A stretch of 64,000 nucleotides of DNA from a bacterium (GTDB taxonomy: Bacteria > Electryoneota > RPQS01): NCBI GenBank assembly GCA_016721565.1, contig JADKHW010000015.1, forward strand, positions 11,009 through 75,008, given 5' to 3'. Under the pieces are notes generated by a model. That model saw only the letters and a list, made by a program, of their open reading frames with translations, did no database searches and was not told the origin of the DNA. The translations under genes were made by a program, and so were the position numbers. Positions 17,459 through 26,149 of the stretch are shown in pieces; position 1 is the first letter of the stretch, and every line of letters begins with the position of its first letter.

Positions 17459-18109
17459 GTATATCTATCCGGCTTTCGAGCGCTTTTGGCATTGGGCGCA
17501 AGCTGTGCTGATTATTCTGCTTGGCGTAACAGGGTTCGAAATTCATGGTTCACTGACATTTTTCGGATTCGGTCAGGCAGTAGCAATTCACAATGTCGCG
17601 GCAATATCATTCTTGGTGTTAATCAGCTTCGCGATATTTGGCATCTTACATCCGGAGCGTGGAAACAGTACTACGCTCCGTCGCTCAAGAATATGCGCGC
17701 GCAAGTTGACTATTATGTTACCGGGATATTCCGCGGGGCACTACATCCGACGAAAAAAACTGTTTTAAGCAAGCTTAATCCGCTTCAAAAGCTTGTCTAT
17801 GCAGGTCTGAAGGTGCTGGTGATTCCTGTCATGGTGATTTCAGGGTTAATCTATATGTATTACCGCTATCCGCAGCAGCATGAGATCATAAGTTTGGATA
17901 TTGAGGGACTGTCTATTGTGGCAGTGATTCATACATTTGGTGCGTTTATGCTTATTGCGTTTTTTGTCACACATATTTATTTGACAACAACGGGTAGCAC
18001 GCCGACGGCAAATTTGAAGGCGATGATCACAGGTTATGAGGATTTGCACGATGAAGACGAGCAGAAGCAGATTGAAAAGTCTGAACCCAAACTTGAAAGG
18101 GTGGATTGA
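17448..18109 (+). CDS. cytochrome b561-type membrane subunit (one frame break)
   Basis: A membrane-bound diheme cytochrome b of the thiosulfate-reductase / hydrogenase b-subunit kind. It carries electrons between the quinone pool and the periplasmic octaheme protein encoded just upstream. Visible: RFWHWAQAVLIILLGVTGFEIHG (helix 1 with heme His), AVAIHNVAAISFLVL (helix 2), then after the break WHLTSGAWKQYYAP, LQKLVYAGLKVLVIPVMVIS (helix 3) and IHTFGAFMLIAFFVTHIYL (helix 4 with His ligands). The frame changes at the T-run 17637-17639, where one missing T joins the two halves exactly. The restored protein has about 220 residues. The stop overlaps the next start (TGATG). Confidence 0.86.
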
Positions 18110-18632
18110 TGGAACAACGAGTGACTACGAAATACATGAACCCTTACTTAGCGGGCTTTCTGCTTGGGCTGGTGCTGCTTGGCAGCATATTCATAACAGG
18201 GCGCGGACTTGGAGCAAGCGGTGCGGTTAAGGATACGATTGTCGCAATCGTCGGAGTCGTAGCGCCAGAACATGCGGCGCAATCTCCTTACTACGGTCCA
18301 TACTTGGAGGCCGGAAAGAGAGTCCGCTGAAATCGTGGCTTGTGTTTGAATTGATTGGCGTAGTAATTGGAGCGTTTTTGTCCGGCTTGGTATCGGACCG
18401 ATTAGCGTTTCGAAGTGAAAAAGGGCCGCGCATCAGCAACCCAACACGCTGGGTCTTTGCTGTGATTGGCGGAGCTTTGTTTGGTTTGGGTGCTCAATTC
18501 GCACGCGGGTGTACGAGCGGAGCTGCGCTGAGCGGCATGGCGGTCTTGTCAACGGCAGGGTTTGTGACGATGCTGGCAATTTTTGGATCGGGTTATATGG
18601 TTGCATATTTCTTCCGCAGGTTGTGGATCTAA
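18109..18632 (+). CDS. YeeE/YedE-family transporter, first copy (one frame break)
   Basis: A membrane protein of the YeeE/YedE (DUF395) family, whose characterised members take up thiosulfate or other sulfur compounds through conserved Cys residues. The N-terminal part has helix LAGFLLGLVLLGSIFITGRGLGAS. After a one-base break near 18313 come VFELIGVVIGAFLSGLVSDR and FGLGAQFARGCTSGAALSG, the Cys-containing signature, with a further helix to 18632. ATG 18109 overlaps the cytochrome b stop. About 175 residues when restored, the usual half-size for this family, which often occurs as two neighbouring halves, as here with the next gene. Confidence 0.85.
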
Positions 18633-18650
18633 ACTAAAGGAAATTTATCA

Positions 18651-19844
18651 ATGGGACCTTTTGTACCGGATCCGATTTCGAATGAACTGAACTTAGCGAT
18701 AGCGCTAATTATTGGAGTCGCTTTTGGGGCTGTGCTTGAACAGGCAGGGTTTTCGTCTTCACGCAGATTAGCAGGATTGTTCTATGGATACGACTTCACG
18801 GTTCTGCGTGTGTTCTTTACCGCTGCAATCACTGCAATGTGTGGTATTATGCTACTTGATTACGCAGGGTTATTAGACACGAGCGCGATTTATATCAATC
18901 CGCTGTGGTTGTGGCCGGCTGTTGTCGGCGGCGTGATTATGGGCGTCGGGTTTATTCTTGGCGGCTACTGTCCAGGGACGAGTATTTGTGCTGCGGCGAT
19001 TGGAAAAATTGACGCGATGTTTTTTGTCGGCGGTGCGTTCTTAGGAGTATTTACGTTTGCTGAGATGTTTCCTACTTGGCAGAAGTTTCACTTCTCTTCC
19101 GCCTTCGGGCCGGTGCGGGTCTACGACTCGCTGGGAATGTCGGCGGGGGTGTTTGCGTTTGTGCTGATTGCAGTTGCGCTTTTTGCATTTACTGTGACGA
19201 GTTGGATTGAGAAGCGTGTTAGCAGTGACGCGCCTTCACGGAAGTTTCGCTTTCGTCCACATGCCGTTGCAGCAGGAGTAACTATGCTTGCCGGTATTAT
19301 GTTGATTGCTCTTCCCGATCGCAAGAGCAAGGTGATGGCCATGGTGGCTGATCCTGCTTATGAAGCGAGCCATGACGTGCAGACCATGACTGCTGATGAG
19401 CTGGCGTTTCGCATCGTTGACCGGGTGCCGAATACGCAAATCATTGACGTGCGTTCGCCGGAAGAGTTCAATTCGTTTGCGCTTCCAGGCGCCGCGAATG
19501 TTCAGGTCGGGGATTTATTCGGACGCGAATGGAACCGCATGCTGGCACAGCGACACCTTAAGAAAGTAATCGTTGCCGATGCGGAGACTGATGCGCGAGA
19601 AGCTTATCTTGTTTTGGATAAGCTTGGATACGGCAACCTTGCCGTATTGGAGGGCGGTTTGAGCGAATTCAGGCAACAACTGCTTGCAGATACGTTGGTG
19701 CTGCCAAGCGGCGGGCGGTATGATCAGGACGTTGCGGAATTCCGGATCGACGCGAAGACAAAGATATCGCAGATGATTCGGGATGAGAAGAATAAACCGC
19801 AACCAACTGAAAAGAAGAAGAAGAAGGTTGCCGGAGGGTGTTAG
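18651..19844 (+). CDS. YeeE/YedE transporter fused to a Cys-less rhodanese domain
   Basis: An intact 397-residue frame with AAGGAAA before its ATG. Residues 1-190 form a YeeE/YedE membrane domain (GVAFGAVLEQAGFSSSRRL, GVGFILGGYCPGTSICA with the transport Cys). Residues 205-225 are a further helix. Residues 240-345 fold as a periplasm- or cytoplasm-facing rhodanese-like domain (IIDVRSPEEFNSFALPGAANV, LEGGLSEF). In the active loop the usual Cys is missing (VADAETDARE), so sulfur transfer by the normal persulfide route is unlikely. The tail is a Lys-rich run ending GGC. With the preceding genes it suggests import or handling of reduced sulfur coupled to an octaheme reductase. Confidence 0.9.
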   Translation: MGPFVPDPISNELNLAIALIIGVAFGAVLEQAGFSSSRRLAGLFYGYDFTVLRVFFTAAITAMCGIMLLDYAGLLDTSAIYINPLWLWPAVVGGVIMGVGFILGGYCPGTSICAAAIGKIDAMFFVGGAFLGVFTFAEMFPTWQKFHFSSAFGPVRVYDSLGMSAGVFAFVLIAVALFAFTVTSWIEKRVSSDAPSRKFRFRPHAVAAGVTMLAGIMLIALPDRKSKVMAMVADPAYEASHDVQTMTADELAFRIVDRVPNTQIIDVRSPEEFNSFALPGAANVQVGDLFGREWNRMLAQRHLKKVIVADAETDAREAYLVLDKLGYGNLAVLEGGLSEFRQQLLADTLVLPSGGRYDQDVAEFRIDAKTKISQMIRDEKNKPQPTEKKKKKVAGGC

Positions 19845-19861
19845 CTTTCTGTTAATGAAAT

Positions 19862-19896
19862 AAAGCGGCCCGCACAATTGTGCGGGCCGCTTTTTT
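19862..19896. terminator. bidirectional terminator between YeeE and beta-helix genes
   Basis: A perfect palindrome, AAAGCGGCCCGCACA with its complement, followed by six T residues on the + strand and preceded by an A-tract. It ends the sulfur cluster (+) and lies just beyond the restored 3' end of the beta-helix gene (-). Confidence 0.9.
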
Positions 19897-19911
19897 AGGA
19901 GGTGAAAAGTA

Positions 19912-20192
19912 TTATTTCATCAACAGTAATTTGACGGCTTGGGATGCTCCGGTGGGAGCTGTCAGTTTGGCGAAATATAATCCTGACGCAAAGTTGTCGG
20001 CATTCCATTTTACGGAGTGGACTCCGACGCTTTGGCGTTCGCGGAGCAATGTCTCGACTTGGCGGCCCAGTACGTCGTAGATTTCAGTCTCACATCTTGC
20101 TCGCGGATGAGCGCGTACTCGATGGTGACTGTGGAGTTGAAAGGGTTGGGGTAGGGATAGCCAAGAGCAAAATGTCGTTGGACGTGGCTCTT
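19912..20192 (-). pseudogene. T9SS sorting domain of the beta-helix protein, out of frame
   Basis: Downstream of the stop of the beta-helix frame, the reverse strand still encodes GYPYPNPFNSTVTIEYAL, then in another frame IYDVLGRQVETLLRE, NADNFASGLYFAKL and a VKLLLMK end with stop at 19912. This is a full T9SS C-terminal sorting domain. At least three one-base breaks separate it from the main frame: a missing T near 20208, an extra T near 20180 and one base near 20125. Confidence 0.75.
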
Positions 20193-21902
20193 CTACGCTT
20201 GACGTGTGAAAAGTGAATCAACTGACCACGGGGTAACCGAAACGCGATTGTGCACGCTGTCACCTTGACCAAAAGGATTCTCAAGATGCTGCAATGGTCC
20301 GGTCGAGTCACCCCAGTAGCAATTCAGGACATAACTTGGCGGAGAACTTGAGATGCCGTGATGGACCGCGTAGCCTTGACTGCTTATAAACATATTGCGC
20401 TCTATCGCACCGGGAGTTACGTCAATTACCATTGTTGCTCCGCCGGGTGGGTTTGCAAAGCCCTCGGCGGCATTGCCAAATATGTAGTTATCCCTGAACG
20501 ACAGGTTTGCAGGACCCGTTTCAACGAGAACTGCAACTGAGTTTTCATGTGCCTCATTATTGAAAAAGAGGTTATGTGATATTTCACAGAACTGAGTACG
20601 GCCAGCAAACGAAAATAGCATTCTGCTAATCCAGTTGTCTTCACTGAGTCGATGATTGTCGGTGAAGGTATTGTATCGAAATCGCGTGACTGAACCAGTG
20701 TCAGCCCCACCAGACTCAAATAGATCGTGTTGGAATTCGTTGTTTGTTACCGTATTGGAGTCAAAACGGATGTTCGAAGGCTGAAGATTGCCTTCGCCGG
20801 GAAGCCGGAAAAAGTGGTGAAAGCGGTTGCTTGAGATTGTACAACCAGTAATCACAAGTGAATCTGCAATGCCCGTTTGCCGGATACCAATAGCTCCCGG
20901 TGAAGTATTCCAGCCAGTACCTGAAAGGAGGGAGTTACTTAACTGCAACGATCCTCGTGTAATCAACAGCGTGTTCTGGTCTGCGTCTGAACTTACTGAA
21001 AAGCAATTTAGAAACCCTGTAGAATCAATTGAGGACGCGCAATTTATAAGATGGCATGCCATACCATCTGAGTACGCACCGACCCGTCGGAAGAAACTAT
21101 TTTCTATCTGAACCCTTGAGTTTGTGGATAGAACAGCGCCACCCGTTGTTGCATAACATGAATCAAATTCGCAATGCAAGATTGACAGATTTCGATCTTG
21201 AACATCGATGCCGCCGCCGTGAATCAAACCTTGAAAGGTGGCCCCTTTGAAGGATAATCCGATTAGAACTAACCTTGACTCAACTTCAATTGCCCCAGCG
21301 TAAAGACAACGCTCAATCCAATCCGTCGGTCTAATTTCACAGGAATCAATGTCTGCGCTTTCATTGCTAACCATGTAGCGGCCTGCAATTGTCAAGTCGT
21401 GAGCAGGTGCTTGCAGTGTAAGTGCATAGATTCCGTTTTGAATTAACACTGTATCGCCAGGATTCGAGGAATTAATAGCCATCTGGATATCCGAATACTC
21501 GGACGGGACGTTTAGAACTTCCCCAAGGGAGAGACTCGCATAAACGAGTATGCAAGAACCAGCGTCGCAAGTCCCATTACAGTCCTTGCATTGAACGGAT
21601 ATACTGACGAGGTGCTGTCCAGATGTTGGAAAAGCCACGCTTGTTGAACCGCACCCACACAAATTCAGCACTTGCCAGATTTCTTTACCATCGAGGAAGG
21701 CAACAACATTTACTTCGTTGTTAGGGCTGCCCGTGTCATAGAACAGATAGTAGCTGTTGAAACTGTCATCCGCTTTGGTTTTGTAACTTTCACTCGTTGC
21801 AGCGCCATCACAACAAAGATCGGCCACGGAGATGCAGAACGACGTCGCATTTGCACATGCAGCGAGTGCGACGAATGTCAAGCCAATAAGAGACTTCTTC
21901 AT
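20193..21902 (-). CDS. secreted right-handed beta-helix protein (T9SS cargo)
   Basis: Start ATG 21902 has AAGGAT upstream and gives a signal peptide (MKKSLIGLTFVALAACANA). The first 110 residues form a Cys-rich domain (DLCCDG, CGCGSTSV, CKDCNGTCDAGSC). The rest is a pectate-lyase-like beta-helix: PSEYSDIQMAINSSNPGDTV starts the coil, followed by many N/S-rich rungs (IENSFF, ITGCTISSN, ISHNLFFNN, FRDNYIFGN). This arrangement is common in surface proteins that bind or cut polysaccharide, but no catalytic site is recognised. The frame ends early at 20193; the export domain follows in other frames. Confidence 0.82.
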   Translation of the reverse strand: MKKSLIGLTFVALAACANATSFCISVADLCCDGAATSESYKTKADDSFNSYYLFYDTGSPNNEVNVVAFLDGKEIWQVLNLCGCGSTSVAFPTSGQHLVSISVQCKDCNGTCDAGSCILVYASLSLGEVLNVPSEYSDIQMAINSSNPGDTVLIQNGIYALTLQAPAHDLTIAGRYMVSNESADIDSCEIRPTDWIERCLYAGAIEVESRLVLIGLSFKGATFQGLIHGGGIDVQDRNLSILHCEFDSCYATTGGAVLSTNSRVQIENSFFRRVGAYSDGMACHLINCASSIDSTGFLNCFSVSSDADQNTLLITRGSLQLSNSLLSGTGWNTSPGAIGIRQTGIADSLVITGCTISSNRFHHFFRLPGEGNLQPSNIRFDSNTVTNNEFQHDLFESGGADTGSVTRFRYNTFTDNHRLSEDNWISRMLFSFAGRTQFCEISHNLFFNNEAHENSVAVLVETGPANLSFRDNYIFGNAAEGFANPPGGATMVIDVTPGAIERNMFISSQGYAVHHGISSSPPSYVLNCYWGDSTGPLQHLENPFGQGDSVHNRVSVTPWSVDSLFTRQA

Positions 21903-21961
21903 GATTGTGATCCTTGGGTAGGAGTGATTACACAATACAGCACCTTGCGATTGGTTTTATT

Positions 21962-21990
21962 AATATCAGCCTGGATTGCCAGATTGTCAA
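21962..21990 (-). promoter_or_regulatory. sigma70-type promoter of the beta-helix gene
   Basis: On the reverse strand: TTGACA (21990-21985), 17-base spacer, GATATT (21967-21962), about 60 bases before the ATG at 21902. Confidence 0.55.
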
Positions 21991-22106
21991 GGGCAAAACT
22001 GGTATTGCTCAAAACAATTTGGAAACTGTTGAAAATATTGAGAGTAACCATATCGGATGTCGCTCTGCAGGGCTTTCGATCTTCAGTACTTTTACTCATA
22101 CAAGCA

Positions 22107-22133
22107 AGCGGCCCGCACATTTGTGCGGGCCGC
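22107..22133 (-). terminator. hairpin after the DUF438 gene
   Basis: AGCGGCCCGCACA pairs with TGTGCGGGCCGCT, almost the same sequence as the terminator at 19862. The T-tract is weak on both strands. It lies 24 bases beyond the stop of the reverse-strand DUF438 gene. Confidence 0.6.
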
Positions 22134-22156
22134 TAATGATTTAGCGTTAAAGAAGG

Positions 22157-23635
22157 CTATGCATGCTCTTCTTCTAAAAGGCGGCGCTGGCCTTCGAGGG
22201 TTTTAATTTTGGCGACGTCTTGGACTACTTCAAGTGAACCGCGATAGGTTCCGTCTTTGTCGCGGATGGCGAAGTAGCGGATGTGGACGAATATTTCACC
22301 GAAGGGAATCCAAAATTCTGCGACTCTGCGTGTGCCTGCGCGGAACTCGTTTAGAATTTGCGTGACGAGATGCACACTCTTGGGCGGATGGCAGTTTTGG
22401 ACTTTGCGGCCAATGGCATCGGGCGTACGCGCGAAAATTTTATGCGGCTGATTGGAATAGAAACGCACGGTGTCGTTTTCATCCACGAAGGAAAGCTCAA
22501 CGGGCAGGTGCGTCATGATGAGATTCACTTGCTCGAGCGTCAGGACGCCGACATTCATTTCGAGCAGACCGTCGCGCAAGAGTTCGCCTGCTTTGGTTTG
22601 CTGGCCGACACGGGCATGCTCCCACTCTAATCCGGGAATGAACGACTGCATGTAGCCGATTTCATGCTCGCTACGCTTGATCGTAATCCAGTCTTCTTCT
22701 TTCAATAACCTTAGTGCTGTGGGAAGCAGAATTGATTCTTCTTTCTGAATCATGCTTGTGACAGCACTGAGGAGCGCGGGCAGATTGGCTGCAATGAAAT
22801 CCGTGTCGCTTGTACTGCATGCTTCGCGGACGGCTTTCAGGTGTGCACGAATGTCATCGTGCGTGGCCCACATGACTGTCGAGGGTCCGGTGAAGCCGTA
22901 GCGTTCGAGATGCGAGAAAAGTTGATGCTCTTTGCGGAGATAGTGTTTGTCGAGTTCGCCAAGCTTTTCGAGATAGGTGTTCAACTCCAGCCATGCTTCG
23001 GGATGCTTTGCGGGTGACGGGGCGTTATCGGTGGCGCTCAGGATCGCGCGAAGATGGAAGACGACAAGGTCAAGCAGACTATTCTCGGAGACAAACGTGT
23101 GCACCGGATGACCAGCGGGAACAGCGATGTCAACTCTTTGCAAAGAAGGATTCACCACTTGCAGATGCACGTCACACATCTTCTTTATGTCGGTTACGGG
23201 AACGCCTTCGCGGATCAGGTATTGTTCCATCTCGGCGATTTCCCCAGGCAAGGATTGCTTCACGATTTCGGCAAACTGGCGCTGTGCTTCGGCAACGTTA
23301 CCGCCGCCGTGGAGCTTCAGCATGATTTGACGGAACGCTTCAAGCCGTGCAGGGCTGACACCTTGAGTAACGGGATTATCAATTAAGATAATGCGGCCCG
23401 TGTGTTTCTGAATTGCGCCTGCAATGAACTGCATCATCTCGTTCACGCTGATGCCGCCGCGCATGGCAGCTAACTCGATTGTAGCGGTGCCGGCTTTGGC
23501 TTGGCGCATTTCCGGATCTTTGAGTTGCTGATAATGCGGGTTGAAGTTTCCGAGTTCTTCAATCAGAAATGGAAAGACAGCAATCAGATTGCCGACGGTG
23601 GTCAATGGTGTAATATTGGAAATGGGTTCTGGCAT
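22157..23635 (-). CDS. DUF1858-DUF438-hemerythrin-PAS domain protein
   Basis: A soluble 492-residue protein. Residues 1-65 resemble DUF1858 (VGNLIAVFPFLIEELGNFNPHYQQL). Residues 85-160 are DUF438. Residues 175-330 form a hemerythrin-like four-helix bundle rich in spaced His and Glu (FHLRAIL, HYLRKEHQLFSHLERYG, THDDIRAHLKAVR, IQKEESILLPTALRLL), a likely di-iron site for O2 or NO. The last 120 residues are a PAS domain (SFVDENDTVRFYS, VQNCHPPKSVH, FWIPFGEIFVHIRYFAIRD). The family has no settled function; a gas or redox sensing role is inferred from the domains. Unlinked by overlap to the XRE-cupin gene upstream, but on the same strand with 190 bases between. Confidence 0.85.
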   Translation of the reverse strand: MPEPISNITPLTTVGNLIAVFPFLIEELGNFNPHYQQLKDPEMRQAKAGTATIELAAMRGGISVNEMMQFIAGAIQKHTGRIILIDNPVTQGVSPARLEAFRQIMLKLHGGGNVAEAQRQFAEIVKQSLPGEIAEMEQYLIREGVPVTDIKKMCDVHLQVVNPSLQRVDIAVPAGHPVHTFVSENSLLDLVVFHLRAILSATDNAPSPAKHPEAWLELNTYLEKLGELDKHYLRKEHQLFSHLERYGFTGPSTVMWATHDDIRAHLKAVREACSTSDTDFIAANLPALLSAVTSMIQKEESILLPTALRLLKEEDWITIKRSEHEIGYMQSFIPGLEWEHARVGQQTKAGELLRDGLLEMNVGVLTLEQVNLIMTHLPVELSFVDENDTVRFYSNQPHKIFARTPDAIGRKVQNCHPPKSVHLVTQILNEFRAGTRRVAEFWIPFGEIFVHIRYFAIRDKDGTYRGSLEVVQDVAKIKTLEGQRRLLEEEHA

Positions 23636-23744
23636 TCTTGGCTCCCCGTGACTATGTAAATCAAATAATATTAATAGAATTGAATAATAATGGATTAATT
23701 ACTCCATAATTTACAAAAGATTTGGGATTTTGGCAAGGTGGGTT

Positions 23745-23774
23745 AAACAAAGACGGCCTGCTAGTGCAGGCCGT
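23745..23774 (-). terminator. terminator after the XRE-cupin regulator gene
   Basis: ACGGCCTGC-TAGT-GCAGGCCGT stem. On the reverse strand it is followed by CTTTGTTT. Confidence 0.65.
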
Positions 23775-23826
23775 TGAACGAACTCGATGTAGATCGGCAG
23801 GTATGGGCCAGCCGATACGGGAATAA

Positions 23827-24456
23827 CTATGGAACAGTTACGACAATGGCTTTGCATTCTGGCTCGCCAATGCGGCGGTAGCCGTGTGGGAGACTTCCAT
23901 TGAAATAAGCTGTATCTGCTGCTTCAAGAATGACTTCTTCGCCTTCGACCTTTAGGCCGAGTGTGCCAGATAAAACGTAGATGAACTCAAAGCCTTCGTG
24001 CGAATGCTGGATGACATCTTCTTTTCTGCTGGCAATGAACAGTGCCAGATAAGAACTCGATTTGCGATCGGTTGCAGGATAGTCCAGGCATTGAAATCTG
24101 TAAACTACGTCTTTTCCTTCAAGGTTTTCATCGAAGTCTATTCGGTCTTTTGAGCGAGTTATCGAGATTGCATGATGTTTGTCGGGGTCGGAGAAGAAGT
24201 GATCCAAGCCAACGGAGAAAACCAACGCGATGCGAGATAGAGTTTGCAACGTGGGGACGACGTGGTTGTTTTCAAGCTTTGAAAGCATCGCTGCGGATAG
24301 GCCAGTGTGGCGACCGAGTTCCACCAGACCCATGCTTTTCCGGAGCCTGAGCCGCCGGATCTTCTCGCCAAGGGAATATTGGGCGAGGTATGGCGTCAGG
24401 GTATCGACCGGCTCAAGTTCTTGAGACTCACTGTGATTCAATTTTTCTGTCGGCAT
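23827..24456 (-). CDS. XRE-family transcription regulator with cupin sensor domain
   Basis: A 209-residue DNA-binding protein. Residues 28-85 are a Cro/CI helix-turn-helix (LGEKIRRLRLRKSMGLVELG, HTGLSAAMLSKLENNHVVPT, LQTLSRIALVFSVGL). Residues 110-209 are a cupin barrel (QHSHEGFEFIYVLSGTLGLK, EAADTAYFNGSLPHGYRR) with His/Glu residues able to bind a metal or small ligand. Such regulators usually control nearby metabolic or stress genes. Candidates are the DUF438 gene downstream and, through the shared 200-base promoter region, the beta-CASP hydrolase gene transcribed away from it. Confidence 0.9.
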   Translation of the reverse strand: MPTEKLNHSESQELEPVDTLTPYLAQYSLGEKIRRLRLRKSMGLVELGRHTGLSAAMLSKLENNHVVPTLQTLSRIALVFSVGLDHFFSDPDKHHAISITRSKDRIDFDENLEGKDVVYRFQCLDYPATDRKSSSYLALFIASRKEDVIQHSHEGFEFIYVLSGTLGLKVEGEEVILEAADTAYFNGSLPHGYRRIGEPECKAIVVTVP

Positions 24457-24519
24457 ATTGACTACCAGTCAAAGGTGTGCGCGAATGTTCGCTTTTGCTG
24501 TTATAGTTAAATCTATTTA

Positions 24520-24548
24520 AATGTAGAGCACATTTCTTAGAAAGTCAA
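24520..24548 (-). promoter_or_regulatory. sigma70-type promoter of the XRE-cupin gene
   Basis: On the reverse strand: TTGACT (24548-24543), 17-base spacer, TACATT (24525-24520), 64 bases before the start codon. Confidence 0.55.
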
Positions 24549-24600
24549 GGTTTTTGGGGCAGATTTTACTTGACGATTACGACTCATCTGACGGTTTCAT

Positions 24601-24629
24601 TTGACGGAGGCAAATTGTTTGTTTATCTT
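24601..24629 (+). promoter_or_regulatory. sigma70-type promoter of the beta-CASP hydrolase gene
   Basis: TTGACG (24601-24606), 17-base spacer, TATCTT (24624-24629), 32 bases before the ATG at 24661. Three TGACG motifs (24571, 24589, 24602) lie at and upstream of the -35 box and may be regulator sites. Confidence 0.6.
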
Positions 24630-24660
24630 CAATAAAGCAGGCTAAACAGGAAATACGGAT

Positions 24661-26067
24661 ATGAAGATTACTTTTCATGGTGCGGCTGGCGGTGTCACCG
24701 GATCGAAGCACTTGATTGAGGCGGGTGGCAAACAAGTCTTGCTTGATTGCGGCATGTTTCAAGGACGCCGCAAGGAAGCGCTCGATTTGAATTGGGGGAT
24801 GTCGAAGGACCTCTCGCACGTCGATGCCGTGATTCTTTCGCATGCGCATCTCGATCATTGCGGACTCTTGCCGCTGTTGGTAAAACGCGGTTACAAAGGC
24901 AAGATTTACTCGACTGCGGCCACGCGCGATATTACCGAGTTCATCTTGAAAGACAGCGCCTCCATTCAGGAGCAGGACTTTAGGTGGATGCAGAAAGAGA
25001 AAATTTCGCAAGCGCAGCCTGCAGAACCGCTTTATGAAGGTGATGACGTGCCACCGGCGATGAATTTGTTTCGTGAAGTACCGTTTGCCAAGCCGACGAG
25101 TGTGTGGCAGAACGTGATGCCGGGCGTACGGCTGAAGTTCTATCAAGCGGGACATATTTTGGGTTCAGCGTGGATGATGCTTGAGTTTGATGGCGAATCA
25201 GGACCCGAGCGAGTTGCATTCTCTGGTGACCTTGGGAGATTTAACACTCCACTGCTGAAAGATCCTGAGTATTCCAATGAAGAATGCCCAGTGCTGCTGT
25301 TGGAATCCACCTATGGCAACAAGGAGCATAAACCGCGCGAAGTTGCGTACGAGAAACTCAAACAAGCCATCATTCGCGCGACGGATCGAAAAGGGAAAGT
25401 TGTCATTCCGGCGTTTGCGTTGGGACGCACGCAGGAGTTGATTTATGTTTTGCATCAGATGCATGATGCGGGTTCGATTCCGGAAATTCCGATTTATGTT
25501 GACAGTCCGCTCGGGATTAACATGACTTCGGTGTACCGGAATTACAAAGATCAATATGATTTAGAGTCGCGGAAGGATTTTCCCGATCCAGAGGACGCAC
25601 CGCTTGTTGATGAGCGGATACGCTACACGCGCACGGTGCGGGAGTCGATGGACTTGAATGACAAGCGCGGACCGTTTATCGTAATTGCCTCATCTGGCAT
25701 GATGGAAGGCGGGCGTATCCGACATCATTTGCGAAATACGATCAGTGATGAGAAGAATATCATTCTCATCATCGGATTTCAGGCTGAACACACGTTAGGC
25801 CGCAGACTTGTCGAAAATGAACCGCAAGTGCGACTGTTTAATGAATGGTATGATGTGCGAGCCGAGATTGTTAAACTCAATGAGTTTAGTGCGCATGCGG
25901 ATGCCAAAGAGTTGCAGGCGTTCGCGGATCACATGACGGGATTGCGGAAGGTGATGCTGGTGCACGGCGAACATGAACAGGCGACAGCTCTGCGCGATAG
26001 ATTACTTCACGGCAATGACCGACTTGACGTGAAGATTCCGCAGCGTGGAGATACAGTTGAATTGTAG
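24661..26067 (+). CDS. beta-CASP metallo-beta-lactamase-fold hydrolase (RNase J/CPSF73-like)
   Basis: An intact 468-residue cytoplasmic zinc hydrolase of the YSH1/CPSF73-like group. The metal motif SHAHLDHCG is near residue 60, the further His in QAGHILGSAWM near 163 and the Asp in SGDLGRF near 190. The beta-CASP domain shows ESTYGN, VIPAFALGRTQELIY and SSGMMEGGR, followed by EFSAHADAKELQAF and VHGEHEQATALRD, the C-terminal metal-site motifs. Members process or degrade RNA; the exact substrate here is unknown. Expression is probably tied to the divergent XRE-cupin regulator. Confidence 0.93.
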   Translation: MKITFHGAAGGVTGSKHLIEAGGKQVLLDCGMFQGRRKEALDLNWGMSKDLSHVDAVILSHAHLDHCGLLPLLVKRGYKGKIYSTAATRDITEFILKDSASIQEQDFRWMQKEKISQAQPAEPLYEGDDVPPAMNLFREVPFAKPTSVWQNVMPGVRLKFYQAGHILGSAWMMLEFDGESGPERVAFSGDLGRFNTPLLKDPEYSNEECPVLLLESTYGNKEHKPREVAYEKLKQAIIRATDRKGKVVIPAFALGRTQELIYVLHQMHDAGSIPEIPIYVDSPLGINMTSVYRNYKDQYDLESRKDFPDPEDAPLVDERIRYTRTVRESMDLNDKRGPFIVIASSGMMEGGRIRHHLRNTISDEKNIILIIGFQAEHTLGRRLVENEPQVRLFNEWYDVRAEIVKLNEFSAHADAKELQAFADHMTGLRKVMLVHGEHEQATALRDRLLHGNDRLDVKIPQRGDTVEL

Positions 26068-26149
26068 TGACCGTTGCGAGTACGATGGGGAGTTTGTATA
26101 TTGACTTGTGATAGAACTCAATTGTTAGTAAACTGTTAGCGAAATTCCC

